Below, in pieces: positions 50,301-62,500 of a stretch of 64,000 nucleotides of DNA. Made by a program: the position numbers and the translations under genes. The stretch covers positions 2,108,001-2,172,000 of the forward strand of contig JABWDB010000012.1 of NCBI GenBank assembly GCA_019614645.1. The letters are read 5' to 3'. Positions within the stretch are counted from its first letter, which is position 1, and each line of letters opens with the position of its first letter. The DNA is from Stratiolaelaps scimitus (taxonomy: Eukaryota > Arthropoda > Arachnida > Mesostigmata > Laelapidae). Below the pieces are notes generated by a model. That model ran no database searches, was not told where the DNA came from, and saw only the letters and a program-made list of their open reading frames with translations.

Positions 50301-53300
50301 GATAGTGATATATATATATATATATATATACTGGGTGTGTTCTTCTTGCTTGCGGAAATACGTTCGCAAGGCATCGACATCGTTCATTGTTCCGTATAAA
50401 GCCAATGCTCCCTGCAGTTACCGCCATAGAACGTGAGTGCCGCAATGCAACCTTGACAGAAACGGAAATGCGCTGCTCTTCACGGGCCCGTGATGTTCTC
50501 TCCTACTATAGAGGTTCGGCATGGTATTGGTACGCACATGGCAAGATGCTTGATTTCTCAAGGGCCATCCTAAGGACCAATAACGATTCACGTGGCTAGT
50601 ACGAGGATAGGCTATTAAGTCGACATTCGGGGCAAAGGCGTTCTACAAAAGAATTCGTCGATCGACGCTACAGAGCCAAGAGAAGCAAGGCGGTAAAACT
50701 TAAGCGACAAAGCGAGATGTTGAAACGATATTAATAACATGTAGGTGTATATATATAGGAGAAGTGGCAGCTACATCGCATATTAGTGTGTGACATTGTA
50801 ACGACCCATTATAAGTTACACGGTAGCCGTTGTTTTCTTTGCATTACGTTGATCCCAGATGTGGCTTCATGGTGCTCTGCTTGGCTAGAGAGAAAAAAAA
50901 GAGTGATTCGGACAAAGGAGTACGATTGCAAGATGCGATGAAAGTGCTCTTGTTAGAAGATGGATTGAATGCACACAGTCTACAGAGGGGATTTGTGCAT
51001 GACGTAAAAATCATTCATGGAGATAAACGGAAATGAACCCACTAATAGGCTAAAGAGAGAGGTGCTATACACTGTAACATCTCTTTACGGGGATCTTTTC
51101 GCAATGTGAGCGGCACCATAAATAGTACGATTAACATTATTAACATTCCATCTGTATTCTCCGGTGTCAGCAGTTGCAGGTACCTCCACGATCACCTCTA
51201 TCCAAGTACTAAGGTCTGGTACGCGGCCCCATGCGGTGCATCAAAAGTCAAATAAATATGCGGTGTAAGTGGAGCTTTCCTAAACTAAAGCGTATTATAT
51301 TGCAGTTCCGAAAGGAAACTTGATTTTGAAACTTGAACTTGAAACTTCCAGAGACAAGGCGACAATCAAATAATGAAGTAGATGTCGATGAGTCGTGCGC
51401 CCCCTGGAGTTATGGGTCAACTGTAAAAAGTTGGCTTTGTATTTTAACTGTTCTTATCGTCATCGTTTTCTCGTTATCTGTCTCTCCCTGCCATGTGGAT
51501 TGAGTGTATGTATGAGTAGATTTATAGAGGAGATAAGCTATGAATATCAATATGAAGTTCATATAAACCGTATGGAATAGACAACCACCTATCCCAAGAT
51601 AAGGCCGTATATAGATAATACAAGGTAATGTAGATACGACAACGAGCATCATATCAGTTACAAAATATGAGGTTCATATTTTCAATATGAAGTCAATTTA
51701 GTCAGACGATATAAGAATGCTGCCCGAACATCCGAGAAGATCTATCGTTTTCTAAGCAAGAGCCAACTCAATGATTGCTGCTGCTTTCGTCATCGCTCTC
51801 CAGGCCATATTGATTTCTTGGTATTAAGCTGTATACGTCGAGGCCTAATAGTTAGTAGGGGCCCGACCTCCGTTCCCATAGAGTGACCAAGTAGAGGAAC
51901 AGCACCAGCTGGACAAGCGGTGTCTATCAGACAATCCCAAAAATAATGATTCCACAGAGGGAAAACCTTCACCAGCAACAGAACGCGTTCAGTCTACATC
52001 AGCACCATATATATACTTCAACAAAATCACGCTACCATGACTCTGGTGAAGGCTTAGTGTATATTGACATTTTAGCTTAGTACGAGAGCACTTGTTGAAA
52101 AGCTGCCTCAACAAAATACGAAGTGTATGCCCTCGCATACTATTTTCTAAGGCTCAGCGTGTAGAGTGTACACCTGATAGAACGAGTATATTTGAATATA
52201 GGTCTATCTGTACACTTCAGCGAAGTGTTCAGTTAAGGAGTGAAATATACAAACCGTTTCTGCAGTACAAGAGAAAACCTACATTCACGCTATACCATAG
52301 TTACTGAAAGGTTACACGTAAACAAGCAGAAAGTCTGTTCGAACTCCTCCTCCTTCTCCTCCAAGAGTCTATTACTGAGTTTCGACGTCGACAGACACAA
52401 CCAGCCCTGCTGCGAACAGGCTCCAAGTGTATCCGTATATGAGAGTGGACACATTTCTAATATACATTTGGTTTGCTTGCTGCTCCCAGGAAGAATAATC
52501 CAATTCTCCTGACCATACTGCTAGCAGCATAAACCTTAAAAAAGGACACACTCTACTAGAATACGTCCCTGTGTGTGCTTGTCTTTGTGCACATTTTCCC
52601 CGACTCGTTAACTATCGTGATGGCCTCTGTCGAGCTGGGAATTCTCAAGACATGTTTGCCAATTATGCAGATTCTAATTAAAGAACAAAAAGGCATTACG
52701 ACGGTTTTGTTCGTTGACAATATGATTTGTAGGAGACTCGAATATGTTAATTACCGCTGCTACGACGATGACAACAACTAGTAGTACTGCTCGTTTACAC
52801 CTGCGCTACTGTTTCTTGCTCAAGCCTCGTCATTGTTTTTATGGGGAACTATTGCGACAACTGCTGCTCGGCAGCAACTTGTGAAATTGGACTGAGCGGA
52901 CCTGTAGCAGCAATATAAAGGGAATCTCGTAAACTTAGTAAGCTCAAAAATCATGATGTGCGCTTTTTTTTTTCTTGGACATGCTCTGATCCACATCAGC
53001 ATGCTCGGGTCTACCTGCGCTCAGCTCACGGGACCTGGAAAGATTGGGGGAAATTACGGCTCATAGAAATAGCTTAGGTTATTAGGGGCAGATCCAAGTT
53101 CGAAACGGTGTTCACATAGAGCTATCGAGCTGGATAGACGCGAATGAAATGAATCTGGATAGAGGCGAGGAAAGCACCAGAGTGTACTCACTGATTAATG
53201 ATTGAGTTAAGTGTTGGACAGGCGAAACCGAAGTAAGCCCGAATTTTCATAGCTTGCCTATTTATAATGGATGATTGTGGAAAGTCTTTTGGAAATTCGG

Positions 53301-53700
53301 AAGTTAATTAGATCAAGTCCGGTGCCGACGGATAAATGAGAAGTCTCTCTCCAGAGCGGAGCATTTGGAGATAGATGCATCGTCATCCTTCTGCTAGAAA
53401 GATGACGTATGACAAATGTACAATTAACAATGCGTACATGTGCGCTCGGCTAACGGGAAGATTACACTAATTATGATTACGCTCAGATTTGCCTTATTAT
53501 TTTTCAAAGGGAGTTGAGGTTCGCAATATTACCGGGACAAAGGGATTAATGTCGAATACAGCCTATACCAACTGTCATCCAGGCATTCATCCTGGCATTA
53601 AAGAGTATACTTTTAACTCAGAACTTTTCTGAATAACTACCTTCAGGGCTGATTTGAACTCCGCATATCTTCTAGAAGATTCCGCAACGATTATACTCGC
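47370..53700. other. No gene recognised
   Basis: A run of + strand open frames at 49692-50287 (60, 69 and 94 codons, partly overlapping) is the densest signal, with a GTAAGA donor-like site at 49961. No domain is recognisable. Confidence 0.4.
48322..48349. repeat. (TA)n microsatellite
   Basis: Uninterrupted TA tract; a second, shorter one follows at 48490-48517. Confidence 0.93.
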
Positions 53701-53705
53701 GAAAA

Positions 53706-53960
53706 ATGGTTCATTTGTCAAGATGCACTAAATATTTAGTTATTATTTATATCGTGTACCACTTCGGTGTTGTCCCCAATCTCTTTCGTATTGGGCGTTT
53801 CTTTGACAACGAACAAACAAATGATTATTATTTTGGTGCGATGTCCTTGTGGGGTTCCCGATGGCTCGGTAAACATCTAAAATATGAGCACCTAATATTA
53901 TGCGAATGTCATCTTTGTTCAAAGCAATCTTGCATAGCATGTATAAATCAACGTTGTTGA
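53706..53960 (+). CDS. 84-residue ORF with N-terminal span and C-terminal Cys cluster
   Basis: ATGG in an A-rich context opens 84 codons to TGA. Residues about 9-28 (KYLVIIYIVYHFGVVPNL) are hydrophobic. The C terminus is CECHLCSKQSCIACINQRC, with six cysteines in 19 residues. No family was recognised, and length alone is not significant. Confidence 0.2.
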   Translation: MVHLSRCTKYLVIIYIVYHFGVVPNLFRIGRFFDNEQTNDYYFGAMSLWGSRWLGKHLKYEHLILCECHLCSKQSCIACINQRC

Positions 53961-54453
53961 GCTGGTGAACTGCGATGGAGCAGCCAATTGATTCGAAATT
54001 TCGCCAGCAGCCACGCGAATGACGAATGTGAACACAACAACACTAATGATATGAACGTTGGTCGGTGGCGTGCTTGCAGAACATTTACAGTCAATATTCA
54101 ACTACACGATATTGTTCTGTCGACGACTACGTTACACGAGCAAGGACAATGATTGAGACGGCTATACAAATGTATAGCTTTTAATACAGTGTATTAAAGG
54201 TTAAATCTGCTTGAAGCGCATGTTCGTATCTAATATGTGATTACGCAAAAGCTACTAGGTATCCGAGAGGGGAGTGTTTACTATACTACAATGTATGCCA
54301 TTTGACGTTTAATTGACGAGGCAATGCTGCGGCAATTAAGAGCACGATAGCTGAATGGAGTCAGGGTGGCGTCCCGCTTTAACGGGTACCCGGGTAATTT
54401 TAACATTCGTTTTCATCGTGAAAATCAGCTGAATCCAGCCTTGACCTTTCAAT

Positions 54454-54834
54454 CTAACCGGCATTTCTCATTGTCCACACATCCATGGCATTGCTAGGTT
54501 CATTCACCCGTACATAAACGTGATTGATAGCAGTCTCACTTACATCTGCCACGACGTTCGTCAATGGCGAGACCCTATCGGGCCACTTATGATTAGCATT
54601 TAGTAACGGAATCGACGCCGTATATATTCCTAGTTCAAGTGCGGTCATGCAACTGACCGAGTGGAAGGCTGTACCGTTCGCCTGTTGGGCCAAGGTATCG
54701 ATGGTTTGTGCTGAAATCCAACCGTTTATCAGAGTCGCAAAATATTGTTTGACGATTCTGAAACAGTGCATGCAAATAGCTACATTGCATGGGACGGCTC
54801 CTTCAGGACACGTACAAAGCGAGACTAGACCCAA
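54454..54834 (-). CDS. Unassigned open frame, 126 codons
   Basis: The frame starts at a TTG codon (54834) and ends with TAG at 54456-54454, so if real it is an exon and not a complete gene. It is cysteine-containing near its start (CTCPEGAVPCN, CMHC). It includes CMTALELGIY, which recurs in frame at 57921-57890. No family was recognised. The codon pattern looks protein-like, but there is no clear acceptor. Confidence 0.25.
   Translation of the reverse strand: MGLVSLCTCPEGAVPCNVAICMHCFRIVKQYFATLINGWISAQTIDTLAQQANGTAFHSVSCMTALELGIYTASIPLLNANHKWPDRVSPLTNVVADVSETAINHVYVRVNEPSNAMDVWTMRNAG
54622..54653 (+). repeat. 32-bp dispersed repeat, copy 1
   Basis: ATATATTCCTAGTTCAAGTG followed by CGGTCATGCAAC matches 57890-57921 at 31 of 32 positions. 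Confidence 0.85.
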
Positions 54835-55053
54835 TTCGAATCAAACAGTGTGCTGTGTCGAGTAGTGGCGCACGGCCGCCACCTTTTATCTGGCACATCC
54901 TATTTACGATATTTACATTGTCAACGAGATATCTATAGCCTGCCCTTCAAATGCATTACAAATGATATCGGTATAGTCGAACAATCGCTCTATCGTTTGA
55001 CAGTACATATCAAGTGTTGCAATTCGGTAGCGAGCAACCCTTGAAAGGTTTGT

Positions 55054-55346
55054 ATGGGGATGAGGGAGGTCCTTCGAAGTGGTGGCGAAATTCTCATTTG
55101 TGTAGGTTCTCCTTGTGAGCCTGATGCCCTCTGGTTGACAGTAGAATGGCGAGTAATTCCGATAGACGCGCGTACGATATACACGTGCTTGGCTTCCTGC
55201 CAAACGGTAAGCAGATTTTGTCTGGTTGGCATCGACTTTTCGCAATACCACATTCGCAGATTCGCTCCCTGGAGCGTAGTGCCAAAAAGCCAACCGAAAC
55301 ATTGTTAGCCATGAAGGCCAGAACACAGAAGATGGATGGATGTTAA
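55054..55346 (+). CDS. Region of overlapping long open frames, unassigned
   Basis: Two + frames (55054-55308 and 55146-55346) and three - frames are open here, more than expected at this base composition. The second + frame begins with ATG and reads DIHVLGFLPNGKQILSGWH in a protein-like way. It follows a CAG-like site (TTGACAG at 55137-55143) and contains a GTAAGC donor at 55207. Which frame is coding, if any, cannot be decided by eye. Confidence 0.2.
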
Positions 55347-55567
55347 GAATAGTGCAGTATATAACGACTGTTTGGGTCTGCAGATGTAAACCGCACAGAA
55401 AATACTGGCGTATAGAATGCAGGTGTTACGAACGGCATCTCTTTGGCCATTCGGAGCTCCTTCCCTATTATAAGATTGGATTCTGATGAAGGACGATGGC
55501 TAGTTCTCGAAATGTACCATATTATAGGTGTGCCTCTGCACTCTGTTGAGGAAAGTATTACTAGTAA

Positions 55568-55568
<1 letters not shown>

Positions 55569-55606
<38 letters not shown>
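55569..55606. repeat. (TA)n microsatellite
   Basis: Uninterrupted TA tract of about 19 units. Confidence 0.95.
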
Positions 55607-55609
<3 letters not shown>

Positions 55610-57889
55610 ACTTATAACACGATACAAAGATCTTTCACGTTGAAAAGGAAATGACATGACACAATAACACCGGGTGCAGGACAGCTGAAATGGTAAAAGA
55701 CGAACTCAAAGGCGAGGCACACTTGAATGAGTCGTCAGGAACAGGCTCACTGACTGCATTAACACCGGTTACGTCACACTACAACGTCGATAGACTAAGA
55801 CCCCAACCCGCAAAAGCCGCCTACATACAGCCACCTCTTCATTCACTACGTAATGAGACGAGAGTCTCTAGCAGCTTTCATTCACGCTAAGCGTTGTGGT
55901 GCACCTTCAGATCGGTCGTAGAGAGACTTTTTCTTTCAGCGCACGTTCACATTCTGCTCATTGGCCGGTCAGTTGTAGGCCACTGTGCAGTTGATGCTAT
56001 GCAACTGACACTCCGTTGAGTTACATACGCACCTTCATACACACGAAGATTGAAAGAAGGGCTCGAAATATCAAAAAAGTCTAAACTTCTATCTATTACT
56101 TGCTGTAAGACGCCTGTACTCTACTATAATTTGTAGATGTAGAACGTAATCATTGAGCGTATTAGTGGATTCCTCCAGTACACTAACATTTTCGATATCC
56201 TTCGTGTAACCTTGTCAGGCTTCTGATTTGCTCGAGTGACCTCTTAGAGAAAGGGCCCCTGCGCTGTTGTGTGATATAATATGCATACCTACCCCCTCGC
56301 CATCCCCATCCAAATGCAACCGACAGTTAGTCTAGCATGGCCTTGGACTTGAAGCCCGTGTCGACAGTGACGTCATCAAGCCTCAGCTGCCATTGTGCGA
56401 CGCGAACTAGCACTGCAACTGCTGTCGTGTTTCCACCACTGTTCCCGTCGTAAAATCTACATCCGTTGACCTACTCAGTCGAATAAACTCCATTGGGAAA
56501 AGGGGACCCTAAAAGGTTGCATGCCCGATTGTCTGTTCTTGAAGCTATTTTAATTTTAGAAAGCAGAACGTACAATGAGTCTCTTCGCAGCTCTTTCTGC
56601 ACCATTAACAGACATGTCAAAGAGAACAAGATAAAACATTGATGAGAAAGCCTAAAGGATCAACAGCTCATAGTGTGCACCGCTGTAGAGTATGCGGCAA
56701 GTTGCACAAACCGGGACTGATTAAAGGGCTTACGATTCTCAAGGTAACCATTGAGGATTTGATTCACTCAGTTCTCTGCCAAAACGTACTTCTATCAACG
56801 TGTATATCAAATAGAAAATAAGAAAAATATCCATCTCGAGGAACATGATGCTATCCTAACATGATGCTGCCAGGGAGACCTGTTCTTATATGATCGACTT
56901 GTATATCATAGACGAAGCATAAAGCATGGCCCGATACGATTTTATTCGAAAGTTCTCAATTTACGAATTTCGTTTGGGAACGGGCATATTTTCTAGACTA
57001 CATATATATAATATATTTACGATCCAGTGCGATCGCCACTGGTCCATCTCCCGTTGAGGTCTTGAGCATCGTTTGCCCTCCAAAAGTTGTCCAAGTTCTC
57101 GGGCAGCTCAAGAGCTCTGGGTCGATTTTTCTTTTGTGATTAATGTGACTATTGGACATCGGGAGTGTTGCTGGAAACGCCAACTCACTGTCGCACTCTT
57201 ATGGCTGAGACATTTGCTATTATATATATGGGCCCAAAGTTCAAGCGAGCCAAACTCTGACAAAGGTGAACTACGGTTCGAGGACAGAGATTGCCATCTC
57301 TTTTACAAATATAATTAGCTGTTGCCTTTTTCAATCATTCCTTGCGCTCATTAATCTTGCTGTTAATAAAACATTGTCCTGCTAGTTATTATTTCTGCGG
57401 GCATATATATATATATATAGCATATTGCTGTCATTGTTTGGAAGATTGGTTGATACCTGTCGTTCTTCTTGTTTTTACTTTCGCATTCTTAGACCGAACA
57501 GATCGTCTAGGTAACGGTTCGATCGACATTTCAGTTTTCAACTAAGGACAGTATAAGGAGTGCAAAATGTTTTTTTATGGGAAATCACTTTTGTTATTTT
57601 GTCTCGTGTTGAATTTTCTGAGCAAAGCCCAGGTGTCTTAAAATAGTCAAAAGGTTTTACCCGGCAAGTGATACTTGATTCGTACAAATGAAATCCCGGA
57701 TTTTCGTGCGCCGAAACGTACAAGCGACATAACGGAATAATTATAAAATTAAAAAAAAATAATTATAAAAACCCTGCCCGCTGTCCACTAGTATACGTAT
57801 GTATGTATATGTCATAGTCCTGTTGCTGATAGTGGCCATCTGGCAAAGACAAATATCAAAGACCCCTTTTTACGATCACCGATTGTTCC

Positions 57890-57921
57890 ATATATTCCTA
57901 GTTCAAGTGCGGTTATGCAAC
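57890..57921 (+). repeat. 32-bp dispersed repeat, copy 2
   Basis: Same orientation as the copy at 54622-54653; the single difference is T for C in CGGTTATGC. On the - strand both copies are open in the same frame (TALELGIY). Confidence 0.85.
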
Positions 57922-58014
57922 GATACGAGGCGTTGTGAACGAGGGGGACTTATGCATTCGTCATACCGAAGCAACAGTAAATACAGTCCAAGCTGAATAG
58001 CGGTTCAGCGTGTG

Positions 58015-58100
58015 TTGAGCTCGGTGGCCTTGGTGGTGCATTCGTGTGCGGCTTGCAATCAGCACGAAAGTGCACGAGTTCACTCCCCGCCGTTGCACGG
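58015..58100 (+). mobile_element. tRNA-like sequence, probable SINE head
   Basis: TGGCCTTGGTGGT (58027-58039) differs by one base from an A box. GAGTTCACTCC (about 58077-58087) is a decayed B box 50 bp further on. Between them, GCGGCTTGCAATC looks like an anticodon arm with TGC or GCA in the loop. The acceptor stem does not pair well, so it is not a working tRNA gene. It lies about 265 bp upstream of the A box of SINE copy B. Confidence 0.45.
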
Positions 58101-58283
58101 TTGCATTTTTAAAAGGGTCCGTCTTATGAAGCAATGCCGAAAGCAGTATCTTGGACGCTAAGTGTTGGCTGAGAATCAGCCCGGAAAATTTACTTTAGGG
58201 GGATTCCACAGGTTTTCATAATGCAGCTTTGCGGATATGTGCTGACGTTGCTAAACAGTTGCATTACAGATTTAGTTATCCCG

Positions 58284-58560
58284 GGCGCGGATAGCAGAGC
58301 TGGTTCGAAGGAAAATGCACGGAACCCACCCGCTGTTGAGGGTTCGCCCTAGAGGAGGAACTGAAGGATAGGACCTCGTTGGAATCAACTGCCGGTCCCT
58401 GCAAGGCACTGACTGAAGTAATACTTTTGACAATTCCGGTCAGTGCCCCAAGTCAAAATCGGTTCTGGGTTTAGTCAGTAAGAGTCTGACACTACCAGGC
58501 AAATACCTCAGTGTGAGGCCTGGTGCCCATGCAGGATTTACCTTTAGCCTTTTAAAAAAA
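58284..58560 (+). mobile_element. SINE-like interspersed repeat, copy B with pol III boxes (subtype 1)
   Basis: The body from 58319 matches 43571-43810. Just upstream, 58292-58303 reads TAGCAGAGCTGG, a full match to the tRNA-type A box. GGTTCGCCCT at 58341-58350 resembles the first half of a B box at a normal distance. The copy ends in TTTTAAAAAAA at about 58560. An internal promoter, a conserved body and an A-rich 3' end are the marks of a tRNA-derived SINE mobilised by a LINE. It appears to be the most complete copy in the window. Confidence 0.72.
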
Positions 58561-59480
58561 AAGTTTCCCATCTCCATAATTCCTTCATTTTCACATTACT
58601 ACCTATTTGACACCGCATCAACCTGATCCATCCGGCAGGTTGATCAAGCAACAGGCATCGAAATGTCTCCCAGCTCTGAAGCTGTAACAGAGTTGACACA
58701 CATGAGTATGCCTCATAGTGTAGCACGCTGGTGAGTGTGCTATTAATAGCTCTGCAGATACAACGGCCTATTTTATTATACTCACGTTTCACTAATGTGA
58801 GCATTATTCAGTTACGATTATCCTAACTATAGCGAATGTGGCTACATATTCCATAAGAGGCGAAAGTTTCCCGCTCGCTTCGATCAAATATCATGACAGA
58901 CGTCCTGGGTCAAGGCCAAACCCGTTCTACTGCTTGCAAACCCTTAGAAGGCCGTAACCCGAGCTCGGGGAGGTGCTGAATCAACACCATACTGTGTTAT
59001 AGTTGCGGCGCACTAGTTTTCTCTGTGTCTAATTCCATGTGGGACTCTCACCCTTATGTATATTGTGGCTTGCACACACTCCCAGTATATGTGTTGTTCA
59101 CTCATAAAGAAGAAGACAATTTGTGGCTGCATCGCTAACTAGATTCTTATTTCTTCTAGAAATTTGTAGTTATTGTTTACGGAAGTCTGATGCGTTTTCC
59201 TGGAAATTTTCTCCGTGTGCTCCGCTGCTGCTGCTGCCGGTGACCATGCGCGTACTGTCGCCGTTAGAAATTTCCCCCATTTATGTTTGTTTGTCGGTTG
59301 ATAGGAGCGCCCCCACACGTGTACGACTGGTCCAGTTCGTGATCGGTGTTGCCGCCTACCGTTGTTGTCTATCTAACAGATGTCAGACAGATCGAATCAA
59401 TAATTTATTCTCATGGAGATCAAAGATATTCCGCGTACGTTTAGAGAATCGTAATAGAGGTAACAGCGCTTCTGACGTGA

Positions 59481-59481
<1 letters not shown>

Positions 59482-59514
<33 letters not shown>
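59482..59514. repeat. (TA)n microsatellite
   Basis: Uninterrupted TA tract that ends the open frame at 59123-59515. Confidence 0.94.
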
Positions 59515-59517
<3 letters not shown>

Positions 59518-59599
59518 CTGACCACACTGTGACGAACTGAATACGTGCCATACTGAGAGCGAATAACTAACTTCGAATCTATTTGCTTTGCGATAATTT

Positions 59600-62500
59600 A
59601 CTGTTATAACAAGTCATCTTTAATAAGAAATCTTCTGTCAGCACGTACATGCAGCTGGTTGATCAGCCGTCGCCGCAGTCGTTCATGACTGCAATTGGGG
59701 ACATCCCTCTTGACTGCAAAATTCTCCAGCCTCATCTGATATACGACTTACATCTATGTGGCAGTGTTCATATCTAGTGTTCTATGACTTGTGAAACTCT
59801 ACTATTTCCAACAACAAGAAGAGATTGTTGCTATTCATGTGCTTTACTCTCCGAGTTTGTTTCGTTAGACGGTCTGAGGAGCGAAAGGGTCGGACATTTA
59901 TTTCTAACTACGAAAATTATACCAAAATATAATATATCGAGCGGAATTATAGACTTTTTTTTGGGGTCGGAATTACGATATTGTCTGCATCTGCTACACA
60001 TTCAGATAAAGACGAAATTTGTAGAATAGGAAAATATATTTTTCCCATACAAAAGCATATCAGATTAGGGGACGTAGTGAACGCTTCACTCAAGGGCGAC
60101 TTGTCAAGGAAATCTTTGCGGCCTTTTATTCAAGGGGTCTGATCATTTTATTTGTTTTGCTGGCCCAAGCATATGTGGCGTCGATGTGTGACATCCCTCG
60201 GTACCTTTCGGTATGGCATTACTATTATGAGCAAATGTCAGGGGGATCTATATACTTTTTGGAGCCCCGGAAGGATTTAAACCTGCCGTCTATATTGAGG
60301 CAATATCTCACCGGTCCTGTTTGTTCAAGCTGTGCGTGTCCCTAGGTACTGCGATGTTGCGGTCTGAGCCATCACGGGGACAGGTCTAATAATTGAGCAG
60401 TACACGATAATCGAATGTTTGTTAGCATGTCTGTAGTCATCGACGACAATCGTAACCACTGCACCATAGCTTATTAGGAAGACAGCGTGAGGCGTACTGA
60501 TTGAGTTTGAGGCTTGTACCTTCAGTGATACTATAATACATTAGTTGCATGAACGACAGTATCGACCTAGTTGTAATTATTTCTATTCTACCAAGAAATG
60601 CGCATTTGTCCAATATATTTTAGTACTAGAATGTGGTTATACATATCGGAGGTGTCTTCACAATTAGTACACCAAGTTTTCTTCACAATAAGTCAACAGA
60701 TAGATGGTTCTGATATCCCTAGCGCTCATCACCTAGATTATTACTATTGTTACTATTGTCGTCATCTGGACTCCTACCATAAAGTACGCTAGCTCAGAAG
60801 AAGCAACACCAGCTGGATTACCCTGCATATAACGAGTAGATGTTGGACCCTAATGACATCGGTGCCGTCCAGACGGAAAATTATCATAATGACTGAGAGT
60901 GGAGCGATCATGCGTCTAGATTCAAGCGTCTACCTGAAGCCAGCATCCCTGTTACACGATTGCCATCATACGATGCGCAGCAGTAGAGAGATAAAGCAGC
61001 GGCACTTGCAGGTCTCGCTCGGGGCATTACCCTGGTGGCTCCCACGTTCCCCTTCCGAACGTCAGAGACCCCTTGACCAAGATGTTCAGTGTGAAAATTT
61101 CCCACCCATAGAATAGATGCCTGGCATGATCAGGCATCGGATCTGTGTCGAACCGAGATCAATTGAAGCAACACCGGAGAGGCATGTCGTATAGTAGCTC
61201 TGAGACAAGCGACAGTGCGGACGCCTTTGTAGAATGAAGGCTACCTCGACCAACACTATCTACTACAATGCAATGTAATACATACTTAATCAATGGCAAT
61301 AGTAGAACCAATAGCGGCTTTTAATATCAAGATACTGGTATATAGATATCAAATAAAAGCTTGTTCAGAATGGCACACGTGTCGCTTGACTTATCCGCCT
61401 TAACAACTCTCATACTTCACTCCTAATTCAAAATATATTATGTCATATTTACTTTATCAAGTCGTCTAATGACCTTTGAGAAATTGATCTTTGGAAAAAG
61501 TGCTTTCGAATATAATACGGGTATAATAATGATCACTTCACAAATTAGAATAGATCTCAACTAGATCTCAACCATGGATTATCTCATACAAAAGAAATTG
61601 TCTCTTAGAAAGAGCAAACTCGGGTACATCCAGTGTACGATGTGCAGTAATTGGTCGTGTATCACAAAGCGACTGTATATGAATGCCCACAAAGAACACA
61701 GTCGGCAGGGTCACTAATTCTTTTCATAGAAAATTAAAGGGAAACAATAGTTTGAAGGAACGACCGCCCAAGCACATATGATCTCTGCACTGACCTTGTA
61801 GCCTTTTGAAGTTGGGTCATTGGAAATCTTTTCTTGACGGTCTATTCATTCATGGCGAAGTAGTCGTGGATGGTGGACGCTGCTTAGTTCCACCGTGCTG
61901 TAATTGAGATAAAGTTAGTGAAACCAAGCCGGAATGTCTCTGCAAGTTAATTTGCATTCGAAAGCACTGGTATTATTTATTAAGTGTTCAGAAGAACACG
62001 AGGACGACAATCAATGTATTATTGTAATGTAAAGAATGGTGGTTCTGCTGAGTTACATTTGTATAGTCCAAAGGGTCTCACAAATGCTTAGAGGTTTTAC
62101 GCAAGCATGAGCCCCCTCTCCAGACAGCTTCCCCTTCAAACAACGGAACAGCTACAACGATACCGAGGTATTTCTACCATAGAACGGAGGAAAACACTTG
62201 AGGGCTAGTTTTATATCAATATCTATATATATATATATATGGACCAACAGTGTTTGCTGTTAGAAGGGTTGGATTGAAACCATTTAATATGAACCCCGTC
62301 ACATATTACGGCTCGCAAAAGTATAATCAGCAATTCGGGCCAGATTCAGCAAACGGTCGTGCGTTATCGACGTATAAGTTGCACATAACTTTGGACCAAT
62401 ATTGAACGTTATGCCGTTGACAAGCCGACGATCTCCTTGTCTAACGGAAATGATCACTATAGCTTTCGTGTCCGTGACGTTTTAAGTTTGAAAGGTCACA

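Noticed and set aside
54340..54410. tRNA-like sequence with TAGCTGAATGG and a CCCG/CGGG hairpin
   Set aside because: No B box and no acceptor pairing; too weak to call even as a SINE head.
56639..56821. + frame with HRCRVCGKLHKP, zinc-finger or transposase-tail like
   Set aside because: A single CxxC without the paired ligands, 60 codons only.
59123..59515. 130-codon + frame starting with a hydrophobic stretch
   Set aside because: It starts with GTG, contains a CTG repeat and ends in a translated TA microsatellite; no domain seen.
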